A stretch of 64,000 nucleotides of DNA from Paenibacillus sp. DMB5 (GCF_001517085.1 NZ_LRAC01000121.1:45805-109804), one strand, 5' to 3'; shown: positions 38,049-48,296, counted from the stretch's first letter. Notes: generated from the letters alone by a model not told the origin. A program made the numbers and translations.

Positions 38049-40505
38049 TTAAAACTGCATTGCAGCAATCGAATCAATTGCCGCTGCTTCCGCTGCATCA
38101 GCAGCAATCAGCAAGTCATATACAGCCTTATCTTGTCCGCCGCTGCGCTTCAGCACAGCCAGGTACCACCGGGCAATTTCACGATTAGTAGTATCGGTGT
38201 AATCCTCGCTAAGACCTGATTTGAGTGTTGCAGCCGCAAGCTCATTGTCCCCGGACAATAGCTGCAGCTTTCCTGCATTCAGTGCGATGCTAGGAGTGAC
38301 AGAGAAAGGACGCCCCTGCAGCTGTTCAGGCGGCAGTGTCTTTAAATGCTCTACGCCATCAGTTACATGCTTATAAGCTTCAAGACCGGCAGTAATATAT
38401 TCTTGTTTCTTGGCATCGTCCTTCTGCCCATGAGCCGTGTACCCCAAGGAGAACGAGCGGCTAATAATGGCATCATACCAGTCAATATCCCAGTAGAACT
38501 TATAAGCGTTATCCTGATATACAGCAAAGGCTTGATCGCCCTGTCCTTTCAGATCGTAAATACTGGCAAGCTGCTTCAGTATATCCTTGTTATAAGGCTC
38601 ATCCTTCAGTGCCCGGGTTACCAGGTTATAGGCTTCATCCAGATACTGGGTATCCTGCGTCTGGTTATAGACCTGCTGATCCATAGAGGAGAGGTAAAGT
38701 ACCGATTCAGGATGGTATGGACGTTTGTCCAGTGCCTTTACCAGCGGTGCTTTGATTTCTTCATAGGACTGACTGACGCCGACGAGATTCTTAGCATTCA
38801 TTGCCGAAGTGCTGGAGCTCAGATAATTAATGGAAAGGAAGAGAAGAAGGACAGTCCCCGCAGCAACTGCCGCCAGATAACCAATCCGGAGTCCGGACTT
38901 GTTCCAGTTATCGCGCAGTGCTTTACTATCCATTGCAGCTCCCATACCGGCCAGACTCAGGAAGACCAGAATGCCCATGAATGCATAGCTTAAGTTAAAA
39001 TCAAGTAAGCTGTGGATCAGAATGGACAATGCAATGATGTAGAAGAAGTAACCATTGGCAAAGTCATCCTTGTCACGCTTCAGATAGCCGCTGATATATT
39101 TGTAGAACACATAGCCGATAAAACCTATAAACACAATGAAACCGATAATCCCGACTTCAATCAGATACTGCAGGAAGAAGTTATGCGCCTGCCGGCTGGT
39201 GTAAGGGTTATTCTGATACTGCTCATAAAGGGATGCCCAACCGCCGCCGCCGGCTCCAATGATGGGATAGTCTTTAACAACCTTCATAGCATCCTTATAA
39301 AAAGTGAACCGTTCCAGCACGCTGTGCTGCTTAAAGTTAATGTTCTCCAGCCGGGTTTCGATGTTCGCAGGCAGGATGCTGCGTACGCTTGTCCCAATTA
39401 ACAGGAAAGCGACAATTCCCACGAGAACGAGTGAGCCGAGCGGAAGCCAGAGACCGGTTCCTTTACGAGAACCCCAAGCGCCGAGCTTGTGCTCCAGCCA
39501 AGGTGCTACATAACGTTGTATAACCCATCCGAGTCCCGCCACTACAAGAGAAGCAACAATCAGGTAAGCCCAGCCTTTGAGGGCAGCCCCGGAAGTGAAA
39601 GCCGTATTCAGCTCCGTTCCCAGAGTAGTGAGCGGGTTGGTTACCGCCAGAGCGGCGATACCGGCAATGGCCAGATGAATAATCCAGAGAATCTGCTGGG
39701 CCGGTTTGAGCAAGATCAGAAGCAGGATGAATACAACCGGCAGCATAACAAGTCCGCCGCGGGACAAAGTCAGCAGCAGGGAAACAATGATCGGTACCAG
39801 CATAAAACCGTGAGTCAGTGTCCCGTACCACTTTTTAGAGCGGATCAGGGCGAACACTGCGACAAACAGAAAAGCCATCAGAAAAGCCGCATAAGTATTT
39901 GCATACTGGAAAATGGAGGTCAGGCGCAGACCATTGGAGTCAGTCATTACGGCATCCAAATATTTTCCGCCGCGCACCGTATTCGAGAACCATCCCACCA
40001 GGCCTCCGGCAAATTTCGCGCCGCCAAGCCAGTTAATCAGTCCAAACATCACAATAAAATAGGAAATGGCAAGAACCGCATTCTGTATGACAACATTTAG
40101 TTGCTTTTGCTTGAGTAAATATAACGCTATAATGAATATTGCGATGTACATGCTCTGTATGAGCAGCAGATTCATCGCCATATAATGCGAAGCTGCGCCA
40201 AAGAGCGACAACGCATACGTTATAGGAAGCAGCAAAGCCGCAACTACAATTAAGTCACGCTGCTCCTCAAGCTTGAACTTTGTAAAATACAAGCCCATCC
40301 AGAGCAGCAGCAGCAAACTGCTAAGCAGAGAAGCTATGTAGACCGGTTTTTCAAAGTCCAGCTGCTGTCCGTTAAACAAGCCAACCTGGAACGGGGTCCA
40401 GATCAAGAACAAAATTAAAGCAACAGCCAACGCCCATACCGGGCTGGATATCTTTTCAACATTTCTCGACTGAGCTGCATTTTTACCGTATACTGGTTTC
40501 GACAC
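38049..40505 (-). CDS. O-antigen ligase/Wzy-like membrane protein with C-terminal repeat domain
   Basis: This 818-residue polytopic protein starts at GTG 40505 behind AAGGAG. About 12 hydrophobic segments occupy residues 25-560. The Wzy_C/O-antigen-ligase region around 410-470 includes IIGAGGGGWASLYEQYQNNPYTSRQAHNFFLQYL (hallmark HNFFLQ). The C-terminal 230 residues are helical and TPR-like. Such proteins polymerise a polyprenol-linked glycan or transfer it to an acceptor. In Gram-positive S-layer glycosylation the WsfB-type oligosaccharyltransferase belongs to this superfamily. It faces away from the glycan genes on the other strand. The acceptor is unknown. Confidence 0.8.
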   Translation of the reverse strand: MSKPVYGKNAAQSRNVEKISSPVWALAVALILFLIWTPFQVGLFNGQQLDFEKPVYIASLLSSLLLLLWMGLYFTKFKLEEQRDLIVVAALLLPITYALSLFGAASHYMAMNLLLIQSMYIAIFIIALYLLKQKQLNVVIQNAVLAISYFIVMFGLINWLGGAKFAGGLVGWFSNTVRGGKYLDAVMTDSNGLRLTSIFQYANTYAAFLMAFLFVAVFALIRSKKWYGTLTHGFMLVPIIVSLLLTLSRGGLVMLPVVFILLLILLKPAQQILWIIHLAIAGIAALAVTNPLTTLGTELNTAFTSGAALKGWAYLIVASLVVAGLGWVIQRYVAPWLEHKLGAWGSRKGTGLWLPLGSLVLVGIVAFLLIGTSVRSILPANIETRLENINFKQHSVLERFTFYKDAMKVVKDYPIIGAGGGGWASLYEQYQNNPYTSRQAHNFFLQYLIEVGIIGFIVFIGFIGYVFYKYISGYLKRDKDDFANGYFFYIIALSILIHSLLDFNLSYAFMGILVFLSLAGMGAAMDSKALRDNWNKSGLRIGYLAAVAAGTVLLLFLSINYLSSSTSAMNAKNLVGVSQSYEEIKAPLVKALDKRPYHPESVLYLSSMDQQVYNQTQDTQYLDEAYNLVTRALKDEPYNKDILKQLASIYDLKGQGDQAFAVYQDNAYKFYWDIDWYDAIISRSFSLGYTAHGQKDDAKKQEYITAGLEAYKHVTDGVEHLKTLPPEQLQGRPFSVTPSIALNAGKLQLLSGDNELAAATLKSGLSEDYTDTTNREIARWYLAVLKRSGGQDKAVYDLLIAADAAEAAAIDSIAAMQF

Positions 40506-40606
40506 GTTATAATCTCCTTTTCCTGTAGGTACGAGGATATTTTAGCATAAATGAAACGATTAATGATAGATTTACCAAAGTAGAATACGTTATTAAGGAG
40601 AGGGAT

Positions 40607-41386
40607 ATGTTGCAGTCGTATTTTCGGAATTTCTTCAAGTTTAGATACCTATTATCAGAATTGGTCGTCAGAGATGTTAAAGTGAAGTACAAAAGATCTG
40701 TGCTCGGACTTTTATGGAGCGTGCTTAACCCGTTATTTATGATGATTATAACTACTATTGTCTTCTCGAACCTGTTCAGATTTGATATTACAAATTTCCC
40801 TGTATATCTTCTTTCTGGGCAAGTAATATTTGCCTTTTTTTCTGAGGCAACTAACGTAGCCATGATAGCAGTTCTTTCTAATGCCCAGATGATAAAGAAG
40901 ATATATGTGCCTAAATACATATTTCCTGTGTCTAAGTCTCTTTCTGCGTTTGTAAATTTGGGTTTCTCATTACCTACATTGTTTTTTATAATCCTTTTCA
41001 CGGGACAACCACTGACATGGCACATGCTATTGTTCCCGATCCCAATCGTTCTAATGCTTATTTTTTCCATAGGAATCGGGTTGATCCTCTCGACCTATGC
41101 AGTGTTTTTTAGAGATATTGTTCATTTGTATGGGGTTCTCTTAACGGCTCTTAACTACTTAACACCGATATTTTACCCTTTGAAAATCATACCTGAAAAG
41201 TTTCAGCTGTTTATCCTGTTTAACCCCCTCTATTATTATGTGGAGCTATTTAGAGATGTTGTTTACTATGGAGTGACTCCTGAACTTGGAACTCTTTCTA
41301 TATGCATGATCCTGTCTTTACTTTCTCTTGCATTAGGATTCTATGTATTTCACAGAAATCGTGATAAATTTATTCTTTATATCTAA
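40607..41386 (+). CDS. wzm: Polysaccharide ABC exporter permease (Wzm/TagG type)
   Basis: This 259-residue permease has six membrane segments (about 30-52, 60-85, 108-130, 140-165, 172-190 and 228-248). The N-terminus LVVRDVKVKYKRSVLGLLWSVLNPLFMM is the ABC-2 polysaccharide-exporter signature (shown to identify the family). AAGGAGAGG precedes the ATG. It pairs with the ATPase that follows after 24 bases to flip a completed undecaprenyl-diphosphate-linked glycan out of the cell. Confidence 0.9.
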   Translation: MLQSYFRNFFKFRYLLSELVVRDVKVKYKRSVLGLLWSVLNPLFMMIITTIVFSNLFRFDITNFPVYLLSGQVIFAFFSEATNVAMIAVLSNAQMIKKIYVPKYIFPVSKSLSAFVNLGFSLPTLFFIILFTGQPLTWHMLLFPIPIVLMLIFSIGIGLILSTYAVFFRDIVHLYGVLLTALNYLTPIFYPLKIIPEKFQLFILFNPLYYYVELFRDVVYYGVTPELGTLSICMILSLLSLALGFYVFHRNRDKFILYI

Positions 41387-41410
41387 GCGAACAGGAGGAG
41401 ACTTTAACCA

Positions 41411-42136
41411 ATGGGTAGCATCAATGTATCACATGTAAGCATGAGCTTTAATATGAGTAAAGATAAGATAAATAGTATTAAAGAATATGTAATAAAGCTG
41501 GCGAAAAAACAGTTGTTTTATGAAGAATTCAAAGCGCTGGATGATATATCCTTTTCCATCAATAAAGGAGAAGTTTTTGGGATCATTGGTAAGAATGGAG
41601 CCGGGAAAAGTACACTGTTAAAATTAATAGCCGGTGTTCTAAAGCCTTCACAAGGCAGTATTGAAATCTCAGGTTCAATAGCGCCGCTAATTGAGCTCGG
41701 AGCAGGCTTTGATCCGGAATTAACAGCTAGGGAAAATATCTTTTTGAACGGAGCTATGCTCGGATACTCAAAAAAATACCTCAGAGAAAAATTTGATGAA
41801 ATAGTCGATTTTTCTGAATTACACAACTTTTTGGATGTTCCAGTGAAAAATTATTCTTCCGGAATGTATGCGAGACTTGGGTTCGCAATTGCTACTTTAG
41901 TAGAACCTGAAATACTGATTGTTGATGAAATATTATCTGTCGGCGACTACCAATTTCAGCAAAAATGTGAACGGAAAATACAAGCGATGATTGAGAAGGG
42001 GACTACTGTAATTATGGTTTCTCACTCACTAGATCAAGTACAGGAACTATGCTCAAGGATTCTTTGGTTGGAACATGGACGGATAAGGTCGATAGGTGAC
42101 AGTGCAACAATATGTGAGCAGTTTAAGAACAGTTGA
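41411..42136 (+). CDS. wzt: Polysaccharide ABC exporter ATPase (Wzt/TagH type)
   Basis: This 241-residue ATPase has Walker A GKNGAGKSTL, the export-specific IELGAGFDPELTARENI, signature YSSGMYARLGFAIA, Walker B LIVDEILSVGD and H-loop SHSLDQ. It lacks the C-terminal carbohydrate-binding domain of long Wzt proteins, so export should not depend on recognition of a capped chain end. AGGAGG lies upstream. The partner is the permease just before it. Confidence 0.9.
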   Translation: MGSINVSHVSMSFNMSKDKINSIKEYVIKLAKKQLFYEEFKALDDISFSINKGEVFGIIGKNGAGKSTLLKLIAGVLKPSQGSIEISGSIAPLIELGAGFDPELTARENIFLNGAMLGYSKKYLREKFDEIVDFSELHNFLDVPVKNYSSGMYARLGFAIATLVEPEILIVDEILSVGDYQFQQKCERKIQAMIEKGTTVIMVSHSLDQVQELCSRILWLEHGRIRSIGDSATICEQFKNS

Positions 42137-42154
42137 TGAGGAGAATAGATTTAA

Positions 42155-43192
42155 ATGAATAACTTCATTACTTTTGTGATTCCGGCCTACAATGTTGCCG
42201 ACTATTTAGAAGAATGTTTAGAAAGTGTGCTTCACCAGACAGTTGATGGTTGGAAAATTATTTTAGTTGATGATGGTTCTACAGATAATAAGACAAGCGA
42301 AATCTGCCGTAGATACGCAGATGCCCATCCCCAAAAAATAAAGGCTGTTTTCCAAAAAAATAGAGGTTTGGGCGGTGCTCGCAATACTGGATTAAATCAG
42401 GTTGATACGAAGTATGTAATGTTCTTTGATAGTGATGACATTCTTGATCTGAATTTTGTATATAACCTAAAAAAGAGGGAAGAAAAATATAAATGTGATC
42501 AAATAGATATGATTTTTACACTTCCTGTGATCTATGATAACCGCGATAAGAAGTACTATGACTGGTATGATAAACAAAAGTTTATTGATATATTTGGACA
42601 CGAGGCATATCGGGTCCCTGTTGTAACTAAAGAACTTTTCTCATTAGAAGTTAATGCCTGCCGAAAAGTCTATCGCACTAATTTCCTAAGAGAATTGAAT
42701 TTTCAATTTGATGAGCATCTTAAGTATGAGGACTTTTACCCACATTACTATCTTCTATACAATGCTAAGAGTTGCTTGGGCTTTGATATTACGAGTTTTT
42801 ACTACCGTATTAACAGACCAAATCAAATTACCCAGTTACGAAATTCTTCACGGCTTGATGTAGTTAAAATAATTTCAAAGACTTTTGATTTTGCAATTAC
42901 CAATGAAATAGATCCGCCATTGGTCAATATTATCTTTGATAATTCTATTAATTTTTCCATATGGTGTATTAATAATTCTGCTCAAGAAGTAAGAGAAAAA
43001 CTAATTGAGCAATTGTCTAGACTATATAATGTCCTTCCTAAGGAATTGGTTAATGAGTATCTCAATTATACTAAAAGCAGAAAGTACAAATACTTTTTGA
43101 AAATTATACGTAGTAGTCTTTTATCCAAATTAATGTATGATTATCTATTGATTGAATTGGTAAAAGAAAAATTAGCAAAGCGAAAGGGATAA
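42155..43192 (+). CDS. Family 2 glycosyltransferase
   Basis: This 345-residue cytoplasmic inverting glycosyltransferase has the GT-A core in residues 1-230: FVIPAYNVADYLEECLESVL, VDDGSTDN, GGARNTGL, and the metal-binding FFDSDDILD. A helical C-terminal part may contact the membrane or partners. It resembles teichoic-acid and capsule GT2 enzymes. Donor and acceptor sugars cannot be read from the sequence. It starts 18 bases after wzt. Confidence 0.85.
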   Translation: MNNFITFVIPAYNVADYLEECLESVLHQTVDGWKIILVDDGSTDNKTSEICRRYADAHPQKIKAVFQKNRGLGGARNTGLNQVDTKYVMFFDSDDILDLNFVYNLKKREEKYKCDQIDMIFTLPVIYDNRDKKYYDWYDKQKFIDIFGHEAYRVPVVTKELFSLEVNACRKVYRTNFLRELNFQFDEHLKYEDFYPHYYLLYNAKSCLGFDITSFYYRINRPNQITQLRNSSRLDVVKIISKTFDFAITNEIDPPLVNIIFDNSINFSIWCINNSAQEVREKLIEQLSRLYNVLPKELVNEYLNYTKSRKYKYFLKIIRSSLLSKLMYDYLLIELVKEKLAKRKG

Positions 43193-43200
43193 TTCAAATT

Positions 43201-44778
43201 ATGCTGTCTTTTAATTATTTAGCTAAAAATGTTAATCAACTGAATGCTAATCAGTCTATTCTGTTTGTTGTAAGTAAAGAAATAGACTATAAATTTATAC
43301 ATCAGGCTTTTAGGACATTAAACACAATTAACAATAAATATGTATTCAGCAGCAGTTTAGATAGTCTGATTGATTTACATATCGACCCCTTATCTGATTT
43401 TGAAAAAAGCTATTTACTCAAAGATAATCAAATTTATACTGTTGAATTCACGGGTGATATTAGTAATAAACGGGAAATTAAATGCGTGCTGAAAAATGAA
43501 GTTCTAGGGAATTTTGATATTGTCTGTTTTGATGGTGATACTAACTATAAAACCATTCAAATTATAGAAACCACTAAGCCTAAATATCTTTATGGAGAGG
43601 TGAAATTTGAAAATTTTGATTATTACGAAGTTTGGATGAGGTTTTCAAATTTTTGTGAATTTATTCTGCTTTCCGTTACCACTAAAGAATATAAAAATGA
43701 AATTTTTGAATGGACAAAAGGTGAATATGAGGTTGAACTCAGTATTATTTTGCCGGTATATAATGTTGAAAAATATCTAATAGACTGCTTTAAAGCAATT
43801 GCAAATTGGAAAGTGGACTTTGTGGAGTTTCTTGCAGTAAATGACGGCTCTCCCGATTCATCTTTGGCAATACTTGAAGAACTGGCAAAACAAGATTCAC
43901 GGATAAAAATTATAGATAAACCAAATGGTGGTTGCGCATCTGCTCGTCAAATGGGACTTGAGAATTCAAAGGGAAGATATGTAGGTTTTATCGATCCTGA
44001 CGATTTCACGACACCTGATATGTTTTTGCAATTACACAGAAGAGCAATGCTTGGACAGCATCAGGTTGCATACTGTGGATACAATGAGTTTTATGAGACA
44101 ACTAAAACACATAAGCCTGTATTAGCAGACATGCTATATGAACCCTATGACAAAGGAACAACTGACGAGAAAAGTATTAGGAAACTAATTACTGATCTTC
44201 GTGTAGGGATTTGGAGAGGTATTTATTCCAGACAGTTTCTTATTGATGAAAACATTAATTTTAATATTGAAATAAAAAGGTTTGATGATCTTCCATTCAA
44301 AGTTGAAATTTTTGCTCGAGCTAAATCGGTAGTGGCTATTCCGGAGTTTATGTACTTTTATAGATTACAAAGACCAGGGCAAGACATAGCGATTACTGAC
44401 GAACGCCTATATGTTCATTTTCAAATTTTCGATTATTTGGATAAAAAAATGGACGCAGGAGATCGCGAAATTATGGATTTATTACAGCTTGTAAAAATTG
44501 AAACACATTTATGGGCTATTAAAAAGTTGGAACCTAAATATAAGCGGAAATACATTAAGTTAATGAAAAAAGATCTTCGCATCAATGCAGGGTTTATTAG
44601 AAATATGCTTGTTTCATGGCGGTTGAGAGGTTCTAGAAGAGCCCTGACTTACAGCGCAGTATATCTGGGGTTAACACCTGTTATAAAAATGCTTAGTATT
44701 AAAGAAAATCGGATCGGGACTTCTAAAAAGAGTAAGTATACAGTCTCTAAAGATAAGCTTCGTCAGTTTTATGAATAA
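43201..44778 (+). CDS. Family 2 glycosyltransferase with unknown N-terminal domain
   Basis: This 525-residue protein has a GT-A domain at about 180-400 (SIILPVYNVEKYLIDCF, VNDGSPDSS, GGCASARQMGLENS, IDPDDFTTPDMF). The first 175 residues have alternating strand/helix character and no motif I recognise. It could be a degenerate second sugar-binding or Rossmann domain, as in two-domain capsule synthases. A basic helical tail follows. It starts eight bases after the previous gene. The DPDD motif replaces the common DSDD. Confidence 0.8.
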   Translation: MLSFNYLAKNVNQLNANQSILFVVSKEIDYKFIHQAFRTLNTINNKYVFSSSLDSLIDLHIDPLSDFEKSYLLKDNQIYTVEFTGDISNKREIKCVLKNEVLGNFDIVCFDGDTNYKTIQIIETTKPKYLYGEVKFENFDYYEVWMRFSNFCEFILLSVTTKEYKNEIFEWTKGEYEVELSIILPVYNVEKYLIDCFKAIANWKVDFVEFLAVNDGSPDSSLAILEELAKQDSRIKIIDKPNGGCASARQMGLENSKGRYVGFIDPDDFTTPDMFLQLHRRAMLGQHQVAYCGYNEFYETTKTHKPVLADMLYEPYDKGTTDEKSIRKLITDLRVGIWRGIYSRQFLIDENINFNIEIKRFDDLPFKVEIFARAKSVVAIPEFMYFYRLQRPGQDIAITDERLYVHFQIFDYLDKKMDAGDREIMDLLQLVKIETHLWAIKKLEPKYKRKYIKLMKKDLRINAGFIRNMLVSWRLRGSRRALTYSAVYLGLTPVIKMLSIKENRIGTSKKSKYTVSKDKLRQFYE

Positions 44779-44804
44779 GAAAGTAAAAAGGGTGGTAGAT
44801 AAAG

Positions 44805-45905
44805 ATGTACGATTACCTTATAGTGGGAGCAGGGCTATTTGGAGCAGTATTTGCATATGAAGCAAAGCAACGAGGTAAAAAGTGTTTAGTGATTGATAGA
44901 AGAAATCACTTGGGCGGTAATATTTACTGCGAAAATACTGAAGATATCAATGTCCATAAATATGGGGCGCATATTTTTCATACGAGTAATAAGGCAGTTT
45001 GGGATTATGTCAATCAATTTGCTGAATTTAATCGCTACACGAATGCTCCGATCGCTATTTATGAAAATGAACTTTATAATTTGCCATTTAATATGAACAC
45101 GTTTAGTAAGCTATGGGGTACTATTACACCGGAACAAGCAAAGGCTAAGATTGAGGAACAGGTCAGAGAGTCAGGAATAACTAATCCCAAGAATCTGGAG
45201 GAACAAGCAATTTCTTTGGTTGGTAAAGATATTTATGAAAAATTAATCAAGGGTTATACAGAGAAACAGTGGGGGCGATCTGCCAAAGACCTTCCGGCAT
45301 TCATAATTAAAAGGCTGCCTGTCAGATTTACGTATGATAATAACTACTTTAATGATACTTATCAGGGGATACCTATCGGAGGTTATAATGTTATTATTGA
45401 GAAGATGTTAGAAGGAACTGATATTAAGCTCGGTGTTGAGTTTTTTGAAAATAAAGAGGAACTGTCATCTTTGGCAAAAAAATTAGTATTTACAGGAATG
45501 ATTGACGAATACTATGATTATAAATTCGGGGCACTAGAGTATAGAAGCCTGCGGTTTGAACATGAAATATTAGAACAAGACAATTACCAAGGCAATGCTG
45601 TTGTTAATTATACGGCCAGAGATATACCGTATACCCGTATTATCGAACATAAGCATTTCGAATTCGGCCAACAACCAAAAACTGTGATAACAAAGGAATA
45701 TTCATCAGAATGGGCAGTGGGGGATGAACCTTATTATCCTATAAATGATCAGAAAAATAATGAGATATTCAAAAAGTACAAGGATTTAGCGAACAATGAA
45801 GGTGATGTTATCTTTGGTGGTCGACTAGCTGATTACAAATATTATGATATGCATCACGTAATTCAAATAGCATTAAAAACTGTTGAACGTGAATTTCAAG
45901 GGTAA
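44805..45905 (+). CDS. glf: UDP-galactopyranose mutase
   Basis: This 366-residue flavoenzyme converts UDP-galactopyranose to UDP-galactofuranose. The FAD-binding N-terminus is YLIVGAGLFGAVFAYEAKQRG (Rossmann GxGxxG), followed by RNHLGGNIYCE, HKYGAHIFHTSN and the RLPVRFTYDNNYFNDTYQG region. The length is typical. Its presence implies galactofuranose in the glycan and therefore at least one galactofuranosyltransferase among the neighbouring GT2 or DUF4422 proteins. An RBS-like GGGTGG lies before ATG. Confidence 0.95.
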   Translation: MYDYLIVGAGLFGAVFAYEAKQRGKKCLVIDRRNHLGGNIYCENTEDINVHKYGAHIFHTSNKAVWDYVNQFAEFNRYTNAPIAIYENELYNLPFNMNTFSKLWGTITPEQAKAKIEEQVRESGITNPKNLEEQAISLVGKDIYEKLIKGYTEKQWGRSAKDLPAFIIKRLPVRFTYDNNYFNDTYQGIPIGGYNVIIEKMLEGTDIKLGVEFFENKEELSSLAKKLVFTGMIDEYYDYKFGALEYRSLRFEHEILEQDNYQGNAVVNYTARDIPYTRIIEHKHFEFGQQPKTVITKEYSSEWAVGDEPYYPINDQKNNEIFKKYKDLANNEGDVIFGGRLADYKYYDMHHVIQIALKTVEREFQG

Positions 45906-45906
45906 T

Positions 45907-46650
45907 ATGCCAAATCTGACACTTTATATTGCAACACATAATAGACAAGTACCTCATCTAAAGCCTTATATGACTCCAGTTCATGCTGGTAAAATAAATA
46001 GCTCTTTAGAATTAGGAATTGAGGGAGATGACAGCGGGGATAACATTTCTGCCCTCAATCCCTTTTTTAGCGAACTCACAGTATTATACTGGGTTTGGAA
46101 GAATAAATTAGATTCCCAATATATTGGAATTGCTCATTATAGAAGGCTTTTTGCAATTAACCCAGCTGATTGCCAGATTATTTTTGCAGATTATGACTTC
46201 ATCGTTCCTCACTCTAAGTTATTTAAACTCTCCTTGGAAGAACAATATAAACGTGAACACGGAAATTATGAATGGGACTTAATGATAAGAATTCTTCGTT
46301 CCAGAAATCCTGAATATTTCGAAACGGCCAAAAGTGTTTTTTGCAGTAACAGGATATATAGATTTAATATGCTTATATCGGATCCGAAAAGAATCTCGGC
46401 ATATTGCGAATGGGTCTTTCCGCTTTTGTTCGAAATTTGGGATAAGAGTAAAGGGGGAAAAGACTCATATCAAAGCCGATATCCCGGATTTCTCTCGGAA
46501 AGACTTTTTACGCTATACGTGTATCATAACCAATTTAAATTGAAGGAAACAAAGTTGGATTATCCAGATGGAAATTATAAAGAGTCTCTTTTAATGATCC
46601 AAAATCGCATAAATGATTACATTTTCAAATGTAAAAGCCGGAAAAAGTAA
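45907..46650 (+). CDS. DUF4422 family glycosyltransferase
   Basis: This 247-residue protein starts at ATG 45907 (AAGGG upstream); an alternative TTG eight codons earlier overlaps glf. Family features are LTLYIATHNRQ at the N-terminus, NPFFSELTVLYWVWKN, and IGIAHYRRLF. DUF4422 proteins occur almost only in capsule and exopolysaccharide loci, and several have been shown or proposed to be galactofuranosyl- or other glycosyltransferases. Direct adjacency to glf makes a galactofuranose donor attractive (inference). Confidence 0.8.
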   Translation: MPNLTLYIATHNRQVPHLKPYMTPVHAGKINSSLELGIEGDDSGDNISALNPFFSELTVLYWVWKNKLDSQYIGIAHYRRLFAINPADCQIIFADYDFIVPHSKLFKLSLEEQYKREHGNYEWDLMIRILRSRNPEYFETAKSVFCSNRIYRFNMLISDPKRISAYCEWVFPLLFEIWDKSKGGKDSYQSRYPGFLSERLFTLYVYHNQFKLKETKLDYPDGNYKESLLMIQNRINDYIFKCKSRKK

Positions 46651-46679
46651 AATAGATCAAATGTAAAGGAGAACAGATT

Positions 46680-48263
46680 ATGAAGATTAGGAGGGGAATG
46701 TTATATCAATATATTTTGCCAGCGATATGGGCAGTTATAGCGGTACTCCTATCTTTTTTTACAGAAAAGTACTTTATTAATGCAACCCCGATGAAAGTGG
46801 GATACATCTCATCTAAACTGGTTTACTTCGTATATATTTTTTTTATATCTAAATTTTTGATTTCTTTTATTTTGAAAATAAAAGAAAAAGATGAGTTCTA
46901 TAAAAAGTGGCTTTCAAGTTTTCTGAAGTTTTTAATACCATATGTGATAATTCTTTCGGTAGCTTGGCCGGGGTATTTTTCATGGGATGAATTTTCAACA
47001 TATCAATATACAACATGGTTTCAACTTGATGTATGGCAATCTATACTCACTAGCTTTTTTTATATCAATAATCTTTATATTTTCCCTTCTATTGGAACTA
47101 TTGTTGTTATTCAAGTGTTGTTTATGTCCTTTGTAGTATCATGGGTTTGTACTAAAATAGAGTTTGAATATAAACCTTTATGGATGACGCAGATTTTTTG
47201 GTTCATTATTGTATTTACTCCTGCTATTGCAATCAGTACACTGGTCACGTATAGAAGTACGATGATAGGTATACTTGAATTATGGATTTGTGCAATATTG
47301 TTCTTTACTGTTCGCGAAAAAAGCATGAATATAATAAAGCTGCTAATCCTTGCTTTGCTGACCGCTTTGCTTTCTTCATGGCGGATAGAGGGAATTTATC
47401 ATTTAGTAATTGTCACATTGTTCTTAATATTCTTTTTTTGGAAGACGATATCTAAGAAATATGTCATATTCTTTGTTGTTACAACACTATCTGTCTTCTT
47501 TTTGTTTAATAACCTCTATTCAATTTTTTATGGTGATCCACTAACTAAAATGAGATATAGTTTGACCTCTTATTTAAACCCTCTCACCATAATGTTGACG
47601 GATAGGGATGCCTTAATAGAGAATAAGCATTTAGAGGCTTTTAACAAAGTTATTGACTTGGACAAAGCAAGAGAGATGTATGCGTACTATGAAACGCCTA
47701 GCTTTTGGAATGGAGCAGTGAACGACTCGTTTTCAGAATCTGATCTTACCGAATTTAAAAAAAGCTTTTGGTCTGTAGCATGGCGAAACAAAGATGTTTA
47801 TCTATCCGCAAGATTTAGAACCATGATTGCTTCATCGGGCATATCAAATTATGGTATCTATCCTAGGGATACTATTAACACTTATTTCCAATTTCCTGAT
47901 GAAGCTATTGCAAAAGAAGAGATAGTAGTTAATACTTTGAAAAATGATCTGAATAAGCCATTTAATTTGAAAATGAGAAAATTGTCTGCTTCATTTTTGA
48001 AATTCACTGTCGATCATCCTATATTGTTTTGGAATTATATTCCTGTTGTGTTGTTGCTTTTAATATTCTTGATTAGGACTTTTCATATTAATAACCCACT
48101 TACATGGTTGACAATAATGGTTTTAGCTAGATTGCCGATATTGTTTGTATTTGAACCGGGAAGTTATTTCATGTATTACTATCCGATATTTTTAAGTGGC
48201 ATACTGCTTCTAGTCTTGTTTATTCTAGAATTTGTGCATAAGAAAAGATCAACACATATATAA
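46680..48263 (+). CDS. Polytopic GT-C-like membrane protein (DUF6020-like)
   Basis: This 527-residue protein has about ten to twelve membrane segments. The first extracellular region contains WPGYFSWDEFSTYQ, an acidic motif at the position where GT-C glycosyltransferases carry their catalytic D/E residues. A long extracytoplasmic stretch at about 280-430 separates two membrane blocks. The overall shape fits lipid-linked-sugar transferases (DUF6020, PMT/ArnT-like). I infer a polyprenyl-phosphate-sugar-dependent transferase acting outside the membrane. No experimental function is known to me. AAAGGAG precedes the ATG. Confidence 0.6.
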   Translation: MKIRRGMLYQYILPAIWAVIAVLLSFFTEKYFINATPMKVGYISSKLVYFVYIFFISKFLISFILKIKEKDEFYKKWLSSFLKFLIPYVIILSVAWPGYFSWDEFSTYQYTTWFQLDVWQSILTSFFYINNLYIFPSIGTIVVIQVLFMSFVVSWVCTKIEFEYKPLWMTQIFWFIIVFTPAIAISTLVTYRSTMIGILELWICAILFFTVREKSMNIIKLLILALLTALLSSWRIEGIYHLVIVTLFLIFFFWKTISKKYVIFFVVTTLSVFFLFNNLYSIFYGDPLTKMRYSLTSYLNPLTIMLTDRDALIENKHLEAFNKVIDLDKAREMYAYYETPSFWNGAVNDSFSESDLTEFKKSFWSVAWRNKDVYLSARFRTMIASSGISNYGIYPRDTINTYFQFPDEAIAKEEIVVNTLKNDLNKPFNLKMRKLSASFLKFTVDHPILFWNYIPVVLLLLIFLIRTFHINNPLTWLTIMVLARLPILFVFEPGSYFMYYYPIFLSGILLLVLFILEFVHKKRSTHI

Positions 48264-48296
48264 GTGCACTACTCTCTTATTGAAAGGAATTATCAC

